The notes below the pieces were generated by a model. That model was given only the letters and a program-made list of their open reading frames with translations, was not told the origin of the DNA and searched no databases. Positions 17,130 through 24,596 of a DNA stretch of 64,000 nucleotides are shown here, piece after piece. The DNA is taken from contig CALMED010000002.1 of NCBI GenBank assembly GCA_937862815.1, positions 372,001 to 436,000 on the forward strand, read 5' to 3'. The DNA is from an uncultured Chitinophagaceae bacterium. GTDB taxonomy: Bacteria > Bacteroidota > Bacteroidia > Chitinophagales > Chitinophagaceae. How positions within the stretch are numbered: position 1 is the first letter of the stretch; the number at the start of each line of letters is the position of its first letter. A program made the translations under genes and the position numbers.

Positions 17130-17504
17130 ATGTACGTAAAAGATGATCTCGGTTATAAACGAAAAGTAAAGCGCCGGGCCAAGCGGCCGGGTCTGCTTTC
17201 ATTTGTCTGCATCATGGCGGTTTTGTTTGGTTTCTGGACCATCATTTCCATGTTCATGAAAGTGTATCCGGGTATTAATACCCTGTATCCCGCCGTCAAC
17301 GCCCTGATGATTGTGTTTGGATTTGTATCCATCAGCGGTATCTGGTCCATGGAAAAATGGGGGCCCATCACCTTTGCCATGGTCATACTCCTTAAGTTAC
17401 TGGTGGATGCCATCTTTAACCAGTTCTCCTCCTGGTGGCTGCTGGGATTTGTGGTGGCGGGCTTTTTCTTCCTGTACTATTCCAAAATGAAACGGACCGA
17501 GTAA
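17130..17504 (+). CDS. Small multi-pass membrane protein
   Basis: A 124-residue protein with a basic N-terminus (YKRKVKRRAKRPG) and four hydrophobic helices, roughly 27-46, 50-70, 76-93 and 95-115. It starts 3 bases after the HIT gene. Its stop codon touches the stop codon of ruvC on the other strand with no base between them. No family recognised. Confidence 0.6.
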   Translation: MYVKDDLGYKRKVKRRAKRPGLLSFVCIMAVLFGFWTIISMFMKVYPGINTLYPAVNALMIVFGFVSISGIWSMEKWGPITFAMVILLKLLVDAIFNQFSSWWLLGFVVAGFFFLYYSKMKRTE

Positions 17505-18065
17505 TCATTTTTTCACCCGCCCGGGATGTTGGCGGATGAAGTCTTCCCAACCTTTCTGTTTCTTGCCCTGCAGGGCGGCGCCCCGGCTCTGGAAGTGATG
17601 ACAAAGCGCCACTGCCAGCGCATCCGTTGCATCGTAGTATTTGGGCTTGACTTCAAACGCCAGGTAGTGCTGCAGCATTTTCCAGACCTGTTCTTTGTCG
17701 GCGTTTCCGTTGCCGGTAACTGCCTGTTTTACTTTTTTGGGTGAATACTCGCAAACAGGCAGCCCGGCCTGCATGGCGGCGGCAATGGCCACACCCTGGG
17801 CCCGTCCCAGCTTGAGCATGCTTTGCACGTTTTTTCCGAAGAACGGCGCTTCAATCGCAAATTCTGTGGGGTGGTGCCGGGAGATGACGTCGCTCACCTG
17901 CTGGTGGATGAGCTGCAGCCGCTTGTAAACGTCTTTGTGGCGGGATAGTTTTAGTACATCGGTTTCCAGTAACCGCAGTTGCTGACCCTCCACCGCCAGC
18001 ACACCGTAGCCCATGATGACTGTGCCGGGATCGATGCCGAGGATGATTTTGGATGAATTGTGCAA
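17505..18065 (-). CDS. ruvC: Crossover junction endodeoxyribonuclease RuvC
   Basis: A 186-residue Holliday-junction resolvase that works with RuvAB (ruvB lies at 42 kb). The acidic active site is visible: Asp in LGIDPGT, Glu in AIEAPFFGKN, and the C-terminal acidic pair in YYDATDALAVALCHH. The start is TTG (HNSSKIILGIDPG). No in-frame ATG or GTG exists within the short gap to the divergent gene, and the position fits the family N-terminus. The tail after CHHF is longer and basic. Confidence 0.95.
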   Translation of the reverse strand: MHNSSKIILGIDPGTVIMGYGVLAVEGQQLRLLETDVLKLSRHKDVYKRLQLIHQQVSDVISRHHPTEFAIEAPFFGKNVQSMLKLGRAQGVAIAAAMQAGLPVCEYSPKKVKQAVTGNGNADKEQVWKMLQHYLAFEVKPKYYDATDALAVALCHHFQSRGAALQGKKQKGWEDFIRQHPGRVKK

Positions 18066-18074
18066 CCTGCCCGT

Positions 18075-18082
18075 TAATTTTG
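18075..18082 (+). promoter_or_regulatory. -7 promoter element for the LPG-synthase-like gene
   Basis: TAATTTTG matches TAnnTTTG exactly inside the 33-base gap between ruvC and the divergent membrane-protein gene. The proposed CTG start is 17 bases after the last G. Confidence 0.5.
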
Positions 18083-18098
18083 AACAAATAACCGAAAA

Positions 18099-19088
18099 CT
18101 GAAGAAGAACTACAAAATCTTTCTCAACTACATACTGGGCCCCCTGCTCTTTGCCTGGATCAGCTACTCACTCTGGCAGCAGGTGCGGCAGCAGCCCGAT
18201 CTGCCGGCGGCCTGGCAGCAGCTGCGTGGTTCGCTGCAGGGCAGCGGCGCCGGGTTGTTCTGGCTGGCCGTGTTGCTGATGCCCGTCAACTGGTCGCTCG
18301 AAACCTGGAAATGGCATCTGCTGGTGAACCGCTACCAGCCGCTTTCTTTCCTGCAATCGCTGGAGTCGGTGCTCAGCGGTTTATCCCTGTCGCTCAACAC
18401 ACCCAACCGCATTGGCGAATACGGCGGCCGGGTGTTGTACCTGCAGCCCGGTTTCCGGTTAAAAGGCGTGGCGTTGAGCATTCTCTCCAGCCTGTCGCAG
18501 TTGCTGGTAACCCTGCTGCTGGGCTGGGTGGCCCTCCTGGTCATGCGGGCGCCGCTGTCCACCGCCGGGATTGGAACCCCGTATCTGTCGGGAATTTTTT
18601 TTACCTCCTTTCAGTACATCCTGCTCTTTGTAACCGCGGGTACGGCTCTTTTCTACTTCCGCATTCACTGGCTGATGCACCTGCTGAAATGGGTCCCGCT
18701 CGTTAAAAAAAAGTTGTCTTTTGTATTGGTGCTGGAAGAAGTTACCAATGGGTTGCTCCTCCGCATATTATTGCTTTCCTTCGTACGGTTCCTGGTATTT
18801 GCCGGGCAGTACCTGCTCATCTGGTATGCACTGGGAGTAACGATGGACCCGTGGCAGGGTTTTTGGTGTACTGCCCTCATCTTTATGGTGATGGCCATCA
18901 TTCCTACTTTTGCGATAGCGGAGATCGGGATACGCGGACAGGTGGCCGTTACGCTGGCGGGCATGCTGAGCGCCAATATGCTTGGCCTCGTGAGTGGAAC
19001 GGTGGTACTCTGGCTACTAAACCTCGTGCTGCCGGCGCTGGTGGGCAGCCTGTTTCTGCTGACCTTAAAACTTTTTCAAGAACGATGA
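18099..19088 (+). CDS. Lysylphosphatidylglycerol synthase TM-region (YbhN/UPF0104) family protein
   Basis: A 329-residue integral membrane protein of the flippase-like family. I place the start at CTG 18099, giving (M)KKNYKIFLNYILGPLLF. This stretch has the N-terminus and first membrane helix expected of the family, and the frame is closed by a TGA at 18081. The next available start, GTG at 18183, would delete that helix. Other visible features are SLSLNTPNRIGEYGGR, a conserved motif of the family, and about eight hydrophobic segments. It overlaps the DUF3108 gene by 4 bases (ATGA). Related proteins transport lipids or carry the flippase part of MprF; the substrate here is unknown. Confidence 0.8.
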   Translation: MKKNYKIFLNYILGPLLFAWISYSLWQQVRQQPDLPAAWQQLRGSLQGSGAGLFWLAVLLMPVNWSLETWKWHLLVNRYQPLSFLQSLESVLSGLSLSLNTPNRIGEYGGRVLYLQPGFRLKGVALSILSSLSQLLVTLLLGWVALLVMRAPLSTAGIGTPYLSGIFFTSFQYILLFVTAGTALFYFRIHWLMHLLKWVPLVKKKLSFVLVLEEVTNGLLLRILLLSFVRFLVFAGQYLLIWYALGVTMDPWQGFWCTALIFMVMAIIPTFAIAEIGIRGQVAVTLAGMLSANMLGLVSGTVVLWLLNLVLPALVGSLFLLTLKLFQER

Positions 19089-19882
19089 AGCCGGTTTTGT
19101 TATTTCTGATCGTGATACTCATGGCCTTTACTCCGCCTGCAGCGCAGCAGGGCGAGTTTTGTGGCGTCCGCAATTTTTCCTGGCAGAGTGGCGAACACAT
19201 CAACTACCACGTTTATTACACCCTGGCCGGCATTTACGTGTACGGCGGCGAAGCCAACTTTCATGTCAACCTCGAACAGTACGGCAACAAGCCGGTGTAC
19301 CATCTCACCGGTGATGGTAAAACCAATTCCTTTTTCGACGGATTCTTCAAAGTGCGGGATAAATATGAATCGTACATTGATACGGCCAGCCTCCAGCCGT
19401 ATAAGTTTGTACGCAACATCTGGGAAGGGGATTTCAAAAAGTTCGAGAGTGTAACCTTCAGCCACACGGCCCGTACAGCCACCTCGCAGGGCGGCGTTTT
19501 CCCGGTGCCCGACTGTGTGCAGGATGTGCTCAGCGCCATTTATTATGCCCGCAACATCGACTTTAACCGGTACAAGCCCGGCGACCGGGTCCCCTTCAGC
19601 ATGTTTATTGACGACAAGACGTACAACCTGTACATCCGTTACCTGGGTAAAGAGGTGATCAAGACCCGGTACGGCCGTTTCGAAGCCATCAAGTTCAAGC
19701 CGTTGCTGATTGAAGGCACCATTTTCTCCGGCGGTGAAAAGATGGTGGTATGGGTGACGGATGATGCCAACAAAATCCCCGTAAGAATTGAAAGTCCCAT
19801 TTCGGTGGGCAGCGTGAAGGTGGACATGATGGGCTACCGTGGACTGCGGCATCCGATGACGGCGCTGAAGTCGCGCCGTTAA
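19085..19882 (+). CDS. DUF3108 domain exported protein
   Basis: A 265-residue protein with a signal peptide (MKPVLLFLIVILMAF... cut after residue 15; cleavage near PPAAQ). The mature part is mainly beta and carries DUF3108-like blocks: GEHINYHVYYTLAGIYVYGGEA, split as HYHVYYT-type strands, then DKYESYIDT, FPVPDCVQDVLSAIYYARN, and RFEAIKFKP. DUF3108 proteins are periplasmic or outer-membrane associated and of unknown function, with a fold likened to lipoprotein-carrier barrels. Overlap with the LPG-synthase-like gene suggests one operon and possibly a joint role in lipid handling. Its stop codon overlaps the convergent metallo-hydrolase stop. Confidence 0.8.
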   Translation: MKPVLLFLIVILMAFTPPAAQQGEFCGVRNFSWQSGEHINYHVYYTLAGIYVYGGEANFHVNLEQYGNKPVYHLTGDGKTNSFFDGFFKVRDKYESYIDTASLQPYKFVRNIWEGDFKKFESVTFSHTARTATSQGGVFPVPDCVQDVLSAIYYARNIDFNRYKPGDRVPFSMFIDDKTYNLYIRYLGKEVIKTRYGRFEAIKFKPLLIEGTIFSGGEKMVVWVTDDANKIPVRIESPISVGSVKVDMMGYRGLRHPMTALKSRR

Positions 19883-20748
19883 ACCGGGAACCGGTTGCTC
19901 AGAGCGAACGAATCTTTGGAGCGGATGCCCTTTTCGGTACGGTGCAGGGTGCAGCATTCCACAACGGGGTCGTGCTGGAAAAACAGAATGTATTTTCCAT
20001 CTACCGCTTCTTCCAGGAACATCTTTTTTTCAGTCAGCGTGGTGAGCGGAAACATGTCATAGCCCATTACGTACGGCAGGGGAATGTGTGCTTCGGCCGG
20101 CAGCAGGTCGGCCATGAAAACCAGGGTGGTATCGCCTGCCTGCACCTGGGGCAGCATCATGGCGGCGGTGTGGCCGCTGGCAAAACGGACGGATATGTTG
20201 CCGGTAAACTTCGTCAATCCAAGCCGGTTATCTGCCGGTTCACTTACGGGAATCATGCGCAGTTGTCCGCTTTCTTCGATGGGCAGTATGTTTTCTTTTA
20301 AGAAGGAAGCTTTTTCCCGGGCATTGGGTTGCGTGGCCCATTTCCAGTGCACTTCGTTGCTCCAGTAGGTGGCGTTTTTAAAAGCGGGTACCAGGCGTTC
20401 GCCTTCCCGCACAATGCTGCCGCCGCAGTGGTCGAAGTGCAGGTGCGTGAGGATGACATCGGTAATGTCGCTTTTGCTGAAACCATATTTCGCCAGGTTG
20501 CCTTCGAGGGTATCGGTACCGTTCAGGTAATAGTGTTTCATGAACGATTCGGGCTGTTTATCGCCGATGCCGTTATCAATCAGCATCAACCGGTCGCCGT
20601 CTTCAATCAGCAGGCTGCGCATGGCCCAGTTGCAGAGATTGTTCTCATCGGCCGGGTTGAGTTTGTTCCAGATCACTTTAGGCACCACGCCAAACATGGC
20701 GCCGCCGTCGAGTTTGAAATAGCCCGTATTGATGGAGTAAAGTTTCAT
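19879..20748 (-). CDS. MBL-fold metallo-hydrolase
   Basis: A 289-residue metallo-beta-lactamase-fold protein. The zinc-binding motif THLHFDHCGG (about residues 103-112), a later histidine in FASGHTAAMM, an aspartate in FMADLLP and a C-terminal histidine in FFQHDP can all be seen. The start is MKLYSINTGYFKLDGGAMFG. The first residues resemble the quorum-quenching lactonase and quinone-biosynthesis-linked branch, but substrate is not assignable. Its ATG overlaps the stop of the MFS gene upstream (ATGA), so the two are translated from one mRNA. Confidence 0.88.
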   Translation of the reverse strand: MKLYSINTGYFKLDGGAMFGVVPKVIWNKLNPADENNLCNWAMRSLLIEDGDRLMLIDNGIGDKQPESFMKHYYLNGTDTLEGNLAKYGFSKSDITDVILTHLHFDHCGGSIVREGERLVPAFKNATYWSNEVHWKWATQPNAREKASFLKENILPIEESGQLRMIPVSEPADNRLGLTKFTGNISVRFASGHTAAMMLPQVQAGDTTLVFMADLLPAEAHIPLPYVMGYDMFPLTTLTEKKMFLEEAVDGKYILFFQHDPVVECCTLHRTEKGIRSKDSFALSNRFPV

Positions 20749-22052
20749 GCAGCCTGTTTTTTTTCTTTTGCCGAAGTTAATAACAACCACACCAATCCCA
20801 GTACAAAGAATGTAATAAGTGCCAGGATGGAGTTGCGCATGGAGCCGGTAAACCCTTCAATAAACCCAAAGCTGAACAGACCGATCACGATGGCCAGTTT
20901 TTCGGTTACGTCGTAGAAGCTGAAGAACGAGGTGGTGTCTTTGGTCTCCGGCATGAGTTTGGAGTAGGTAGAGCGGCTGAGCGACTGGATGCCGCCCATC
21001 ACCAGTCCCACCAGCGCAGCCAGGATGTAAAAGTGAAACTCCGTGCTGATGAAATAGCCGGTGAAGCACACGCCGATCCACAGCAACACGGTGAGGCTGA
21101 GAATGCGGATGTTGCCAAAGCGTTCCGACAGCCGGCTCATACCGATGGCGCCCGCGATGGCCACCAGCTGGATGAGAACGGCCGTAATGATGAGGCGGTC
21201 GTCGGCCAGCTTCAGCTCCTTGATGCCGAAATCGATGGCCACCAGCATCACCGTTTGCACACCCATGCTGTAGAAAAAAAACGCCGTGAGAAAGCGCTTC
21301 AGCACCGGCATGTGGATCAGCTGGTCCCACACCTGCTTCAGTTCGTGAAACCCGTTCACCAAAAAATGCTTCCGTGCCTGCCGGTCGCTTTTGGGGATGT
21401 CGGGCAGGTGACGGAAGGGAATCTGGGCAAAGCCCACCCACCACAATCCTACCAGCAGGAAGGTGAGCTGCAAGGCCTGGGCTTTGTTGTTCATGGTCAT
21501 CACCAGCGCAAATCCCACCAGCTGCATTAACACGCTGCCAATGTAACCGAAGGTGTACCCTTTGGCGCTCACCCGGTCGCGGTCGGCCTCCTCCGTAATA
21601 TCCACGAGGTAGGAGTTGTAAAATACCTGTGAGCCGTAAAACCCGATGCCGGCGAACATGAAGCAGAAGAGTCCGAAGGTAACGTTGGAAGCATCAAAAA
21701 AATACATGAGCGAGCAGCTTATAGCTCCCAGGTAGCAGAAGAAGCGCATGAAGTTTTTCTTGTTGCCCTTGTAGTCGGCGATGGACGACAGGATGGGAGA
21801 GAGCGCTGCAATCAGGAGGAAGCCTGCTGCCAGAATATAATCCTTTATTTCGGTGTTCACATACGTACGGCCCAGGAAACGAACGCCGTCTTCAAACCCT
21901 GCGTTGGACGTGCTGGTGACTGCCGCGTAATAAGCCGGGAAGAAGGTGGTGGTGATCACGAGGTTGTACACGCTGTTCGACCAGTCGTACATCGCCCAGG
22001 CGTTGATCACCTTGCGGGGGGCAGTTGGCATGGCAGGTTGGTTTTGGGCCAA
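20745..22052 (-). CDS. MFS transporter, UMF1 (Atg22-like) family
   Basis: A 435-residue major facilitator with 12 hydrophobic segments. The N-terminus VINAWAMYDWSNSVYNLVITTTFFPAYY is the conserved start of the UMF1/Atg22 family, recognisable as AMYDWSNS. GGIQSLSRSTYSKLMPETKDTTSFFSFYD, with RSxYSxLMP, is its second hallmark. Yeast Atg22 exports amino acids from vacuoles; bacterial members have no established substrate. It forms an operon with the metallo-hydrolase and follows uppP by 47 bases. Confidence 0.9.
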   Translation of the reverse strand: MAQNQPAMPTAPRKVINAWAMYDWSNSVYNLVITTTFFPAYYAAVTSTSNAGFEDGVRFLGRTYVNTEIKDYILAAGFLLIAALSPILSSIADYKGNKKNFMRFFCYLGAISCSLMYFFDASNVTFGLFCFMFAGIGFYGSQVFYNSYLVDITEEADRDRVSAKGYTFGYIGSVLMQLVGFALVMTMNNKAQALQLTFLLVGLWWVGFAQIPFRHLPDIPKSDRQARKHFLVNGFHELKQVWDQLIHMPVLKRFLTAFFFYSMGVQTVMLVAIDFGIKELKLADDRLIITAVLIQLVAIAGAIGMSRLSERFGNIRILSLTVLLWIGVCFTGYFISTEFHFYILAALVGLVMGGIQSLSRSTYSKLMPETKDTTSFFSFYDVTEKLAIVIGLFSFGFIEGFTGSMRNSILALITFFVLGLVWLLLTSAKEKKQAA

Positions 22053-22099
22053 AAAATAGGAAGAAAAATCCGGATTGTACGGCTGCTGGTGCGGGCGGT

Positions 22100-22936
22100 T
22101 TACTGCAGGTAACCGGTATAAATGAGTACCAGCAGAATAAAACCCAGCACGATGCGGTACCAGCCAAACAGTCGGAAGCCGTGTTTCTGCAGGTAGCCGA
22201 TGAAGAATTTGATGGCCAGCAGGGCCACCACAAAAGCCACCACGTTACCAATGACGAAGGCCTGCAGGTAGTTAGACGAGGAAAGCAGCAGGTCATAACC
22301 TTTCAGCAGGGCACCGTTTTCGTCCCAGTCTTTCAGGAACAGGGAGTACCCGGTGGCGGCGGCCATGGTGGGCACGGCGAGGAAGAAGGAAAACTCGGCG
22401 GCGAATGAACGCGACAGCTGCTGCTGCATGCCCCCGATGATGGAGGCGGCACTGCGGCTCACCCCGGGGATCATGGCCACACACTGCCAGAGCCCGATGA
22501 GGAAGGCGCGACCGAAGGAAAGCTGTTGTTCACGGTGGATGGTGTGTTTGCGGAACACCTGGTCAATAAAGAGGAGAACAAATCCGCCGGCAAAGAGCAT
22601 AATGGAAACGGTGAGCGGGCTTTCCAGCAGGGCGTCAATCTTATCATCCAGCAGTTTGCCCAGCACCAGGGCGGGAATCACGGCCACCAGCAGTTTTCCG
22701 TAAAAGAGCCAGCCGGCGCGGCCTTCCCGGAAAGGCGCCAGAAAACGATTCCAGTACAACACCACAACGCTGAGGATGGCACCCAGCTGGATGGCCACGG
22801 TAAACAACTTGGTGAAGTTGCTGGGGGGAACCTGCAGCAGCCTCTCGGCGATGATCATGTGACCTGTGGAGGAGATGGGCAGGAATTCGGTGATGCCTTC
22901 CACGATGGCGATGAGGATGGATTCTAGCGTGCTCAC
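22100..22936 (-). CDS. uppP: Undecaprenyl-diphosphatase
   Basis: A 278-residue polytopic membrane phosphatase that dephosphorylates undecaprenyl diphosphate so that the lipid carrier can be reused for peptidoglycan and O-antigen synthesis. It is also called BacA because overproduction gives bacitracin resistance. Both active-site motifs are present: EGITEFLPISSTGH (about residues 13-26) and PGVSRSAAS. It starts with GTG. It sits downstream of ftsX and DUF3098, an order conserved in Bacteroidota, and is separated from DUF3098 by a repeat-bearing gap. Confidence 0.96.
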   Translation of the reverse strand: MSTLESILIAIVEGITEFLPISSTGHMIIAERLLQVPPSNFTKLFTVAIQLGAILSVVVLYWNRFLAPFREGRAGWLFYGKLLVAVIPALVLGKLLDDKIDALLESPLTVSIMLFAGGFVLLFIDQVFRKHTIHREQQLSFGRAFLIGLWQCVAMIPGVSRSAASIIGGMQQQLSRSFAAEFSFFLAVPTMAAATGYSLFLKDWDENGALLKGYDLLLSSSNYLQAFVIGNVVAFVVALLAIKFFIGYLQKHGFRLFGWYRIVLGFILLVLIYTGYLQ

Positions 22937-23065
22937 GGGGTTAATGTATTAATGTGGAAATGTATAAATGTGCTGATTTGAAAACGGGTGGTAATAAGAA
23001 GCCGACTTGAAAATCTGAACGCTTCATTTTCAAATCTTCAAATCGGCACACCTTCAAATTAAGAT
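22937..23065. repeat. AT-rich intergenic repeat with imperfect inverted arms
   Basis: GTGCTGATTTGAA at 22970-22982 and TTCAAATCGGCAC at 23037-23049 form an imperfect inverted pair. Short TTGAAAATCT / TTTTCAAATC type motifs lie between them. AATGT(G/A)... repeats lie at the left. Strings of this composition recur in intergenic gaps of Chitinophagaceae as far as I know; copies elsewhere in this genome were not checked. Confidence 0.5.
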
Positions 23066-23302
23066 TCAGTCTTTGGGTTTTCGCATGATGGCATAGATCT
23101 CCAACACGAGGCCGGCCACGATGAGGATGGGCGCCAGGGTGATGCGGCGGAAACTGTACACTTCTTCAGCTTTAAAAACGGTGGGATCTTCGCTGCGGCC
23201 CCCGATCATCAGCAGGATGCCGATGGCAATGGTGGCGGCGCCGATGATCATCCAGAGGTAGTTCTGCCGGTCGAAAATGTTTACGATCTTTTTCTCTTTC
23301 AT
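23066..23302 (-). CDS. DUF3098 domain protein
   Basis: A 78-residue protein with two membrane helices: about 15-33 (LWMIIGAATIAIGILLMIG) and 55-72. RSEDPTVF and YSFRRITLAPILIVAGLVLEIYAI, of which FRRITLAP is the most typical block, match DUF3098. It lies between ftsX and uppP, its conserved place in this phylum, which hints at a role in envelope or division, though none has been shown. Start chosen at MKEKKIV; the longer open frame upstream is low-complexity. Confidence 0.85.
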   Translation of the reverse strand: MKEKKIVNIFDRQNYLWMIIGAATIAIGILLMIGGRSEDPTVFKAEEVYSFRRITLAPILIVAGLVLEIYAIMRKPKD

Positions 23303-23515
23303 AGCAGGAGTTTGAGGGGTGCAAGATAGGGAAAATTGGGGAGGAGGATGGGGAGGGCAGTCGCTTCGCTTTCTGCGTTGGAACACGGAGGGGGGAGGGG
23401 CGGAGGGCACGGAGCGTTTTGCTCCTGTCCTGGTAAACACAGGGGCTATGGAAGGGGCAGTACAGTGGACTTCCCGGTTGACACATTCCAGATCAGGAAA
23501 ATCAGCAGGTTGTGG

Positions 23516-24394
23516 TTAATACAGCTCGTCCAGCTTCATCTTCAGGTACTTCATCACGCTGCGGTGGGTGCTGTACACCGAGATACCCACGCCGATTACG
23601 ATAATGGAGCCGAAAAGAACCACATAGTTCTTTACATCCCGCAGGGCCACCATATCCGGGATATAACTTTCCATCCACAGGATCACGGCCCAGATGGCGG
23701 TAATGGCCACACCCGAGCTGATGAGGCCGTTGATCAAGGCGCGGATGTTCATGGGCCGGGCGATGAAGCCACGCGTGGCGCCCACCATCTGCATGGTTTT
23801 GATGAGGAAGCGGTTGCTGAACATGGCCAGGCGGATGGTACTGTCAATGGACACAATCACCACCGCGCTGAGCAGGATGGCGATGATGAGCAGGGCAATG
23901 CCGAACTTCCGGGCCCGGTCGGTGATGGTCACCACCAGGTCGGCCGGGTACTGCACTTCGCTGATTACCCCCGGGAAGCGGGCCAGCAGGTCGGCCGCAA
24001 TGCGTTCCAGGCTGTCTTTCTGCACAAAATCGGCCTTGGCGAAGAAGTCGATGCTCTCGGGCAACGGGTTTTCGTTTAAGATCTTATCCCAGCTTTCGTT
24101 GCCGTCTTTGTTGTAGATGGCCTTGGCTTTTTCCTTGTCAATGTATTCCCACGACTTTACATAGGGCTGTGCGCTGATGTAGGCGGTGAGCGAGTCGAGC
24201 TTTTTCTGGTTGCCCGTGGTTAGCCAGGCATGGATCTGGATGTTTTCCCGCAGGGTGGTGCCCACTTTCTGGAAGTTCAGGAAAATCCAGCCCAGCACGC
24301 CCAGGATGAACAAAACCAGCGCAACGCCAATGATGGTGTAGATGTACGAGGGTTTGGAACGTTTCATGGATGCTTTGCCCTGCTGTTGCGCCAT
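23516..24394 (-). CDS. ftsX: Cell division protein FtsX
   Basis: A 292-residue ABC-type permease that, with FtsE, couples ATP hydrolysis to activation of peptidoglycan hydrolases at the septum. It has the FtsX plan: one N-terminal helix (about 17-38), an extracytoplasmic domain of about 130 residues, then three helices. MVGATRGFIARPMNIRAL contains the typical coupling motif after the second helix. ftsE is not adjacent, as is usual in Bacteroidota. It is divergent from leuS. Confidence 0.93.
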   Translation of the reverse strand: MAQQQGKASMKRSKPSYIYTIIGVALVLFILGVLGWIFLNFQKVGTTLRENIQIHAWLTTGNQKKLDSLTAYISAQPYVKSWEYIDKEKAKAIYNKDGNESWDKILNENPLPESIDFFAKADFVQKDSLERIAADLLARFPGVISEVQYPADLVVTITDRARKFGIALLIIAILLSAVVIVSIDSTIRLAMFSNRFLIKTMQMVGATRGFIARPMNIRALINGLISSGVAITAIWAVILWMESYIPDMVALRDVKNYVVLFGSIIVIGVGISVYSTHRSVMKYLKMKLDELY

Positions 24395-24457
24395 GTGAGA
24401 TTCGTTTTATCAGGTTCTGTGATGGGTCAAAATTAATTGATTTCGCCCTCCAATCCT

Positions 24458-24465
24458 TAATTTTG
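24458..24465 (+). promoter_or_regulatory. -7 promoter element upstream of leuS
   Basis: TAATTTTG matches the -7 consensus. The leuS ATG is 131 bases downstream, so the mRNA would have a leader of roughly 120 bases, long for this genome. The leader contains two copies of a TTGAAnCGGGACC motif, at 24471 and 24567, and a small AAAGC/GCTTT hairpin. Confidence 0.45.
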
Positions 24466-24596
24466 TTCGCTTGAAACGGGACCGGCAAGGCCTTATTATG
24501 CAAACAAGCTTAAAAGCGGAAAAGCAGGCGCTTTCTTAGGTTTTCTTTCACAGCTTTCACCGGCACTTGAACCGGGACCATCAAACCAAACGATCC

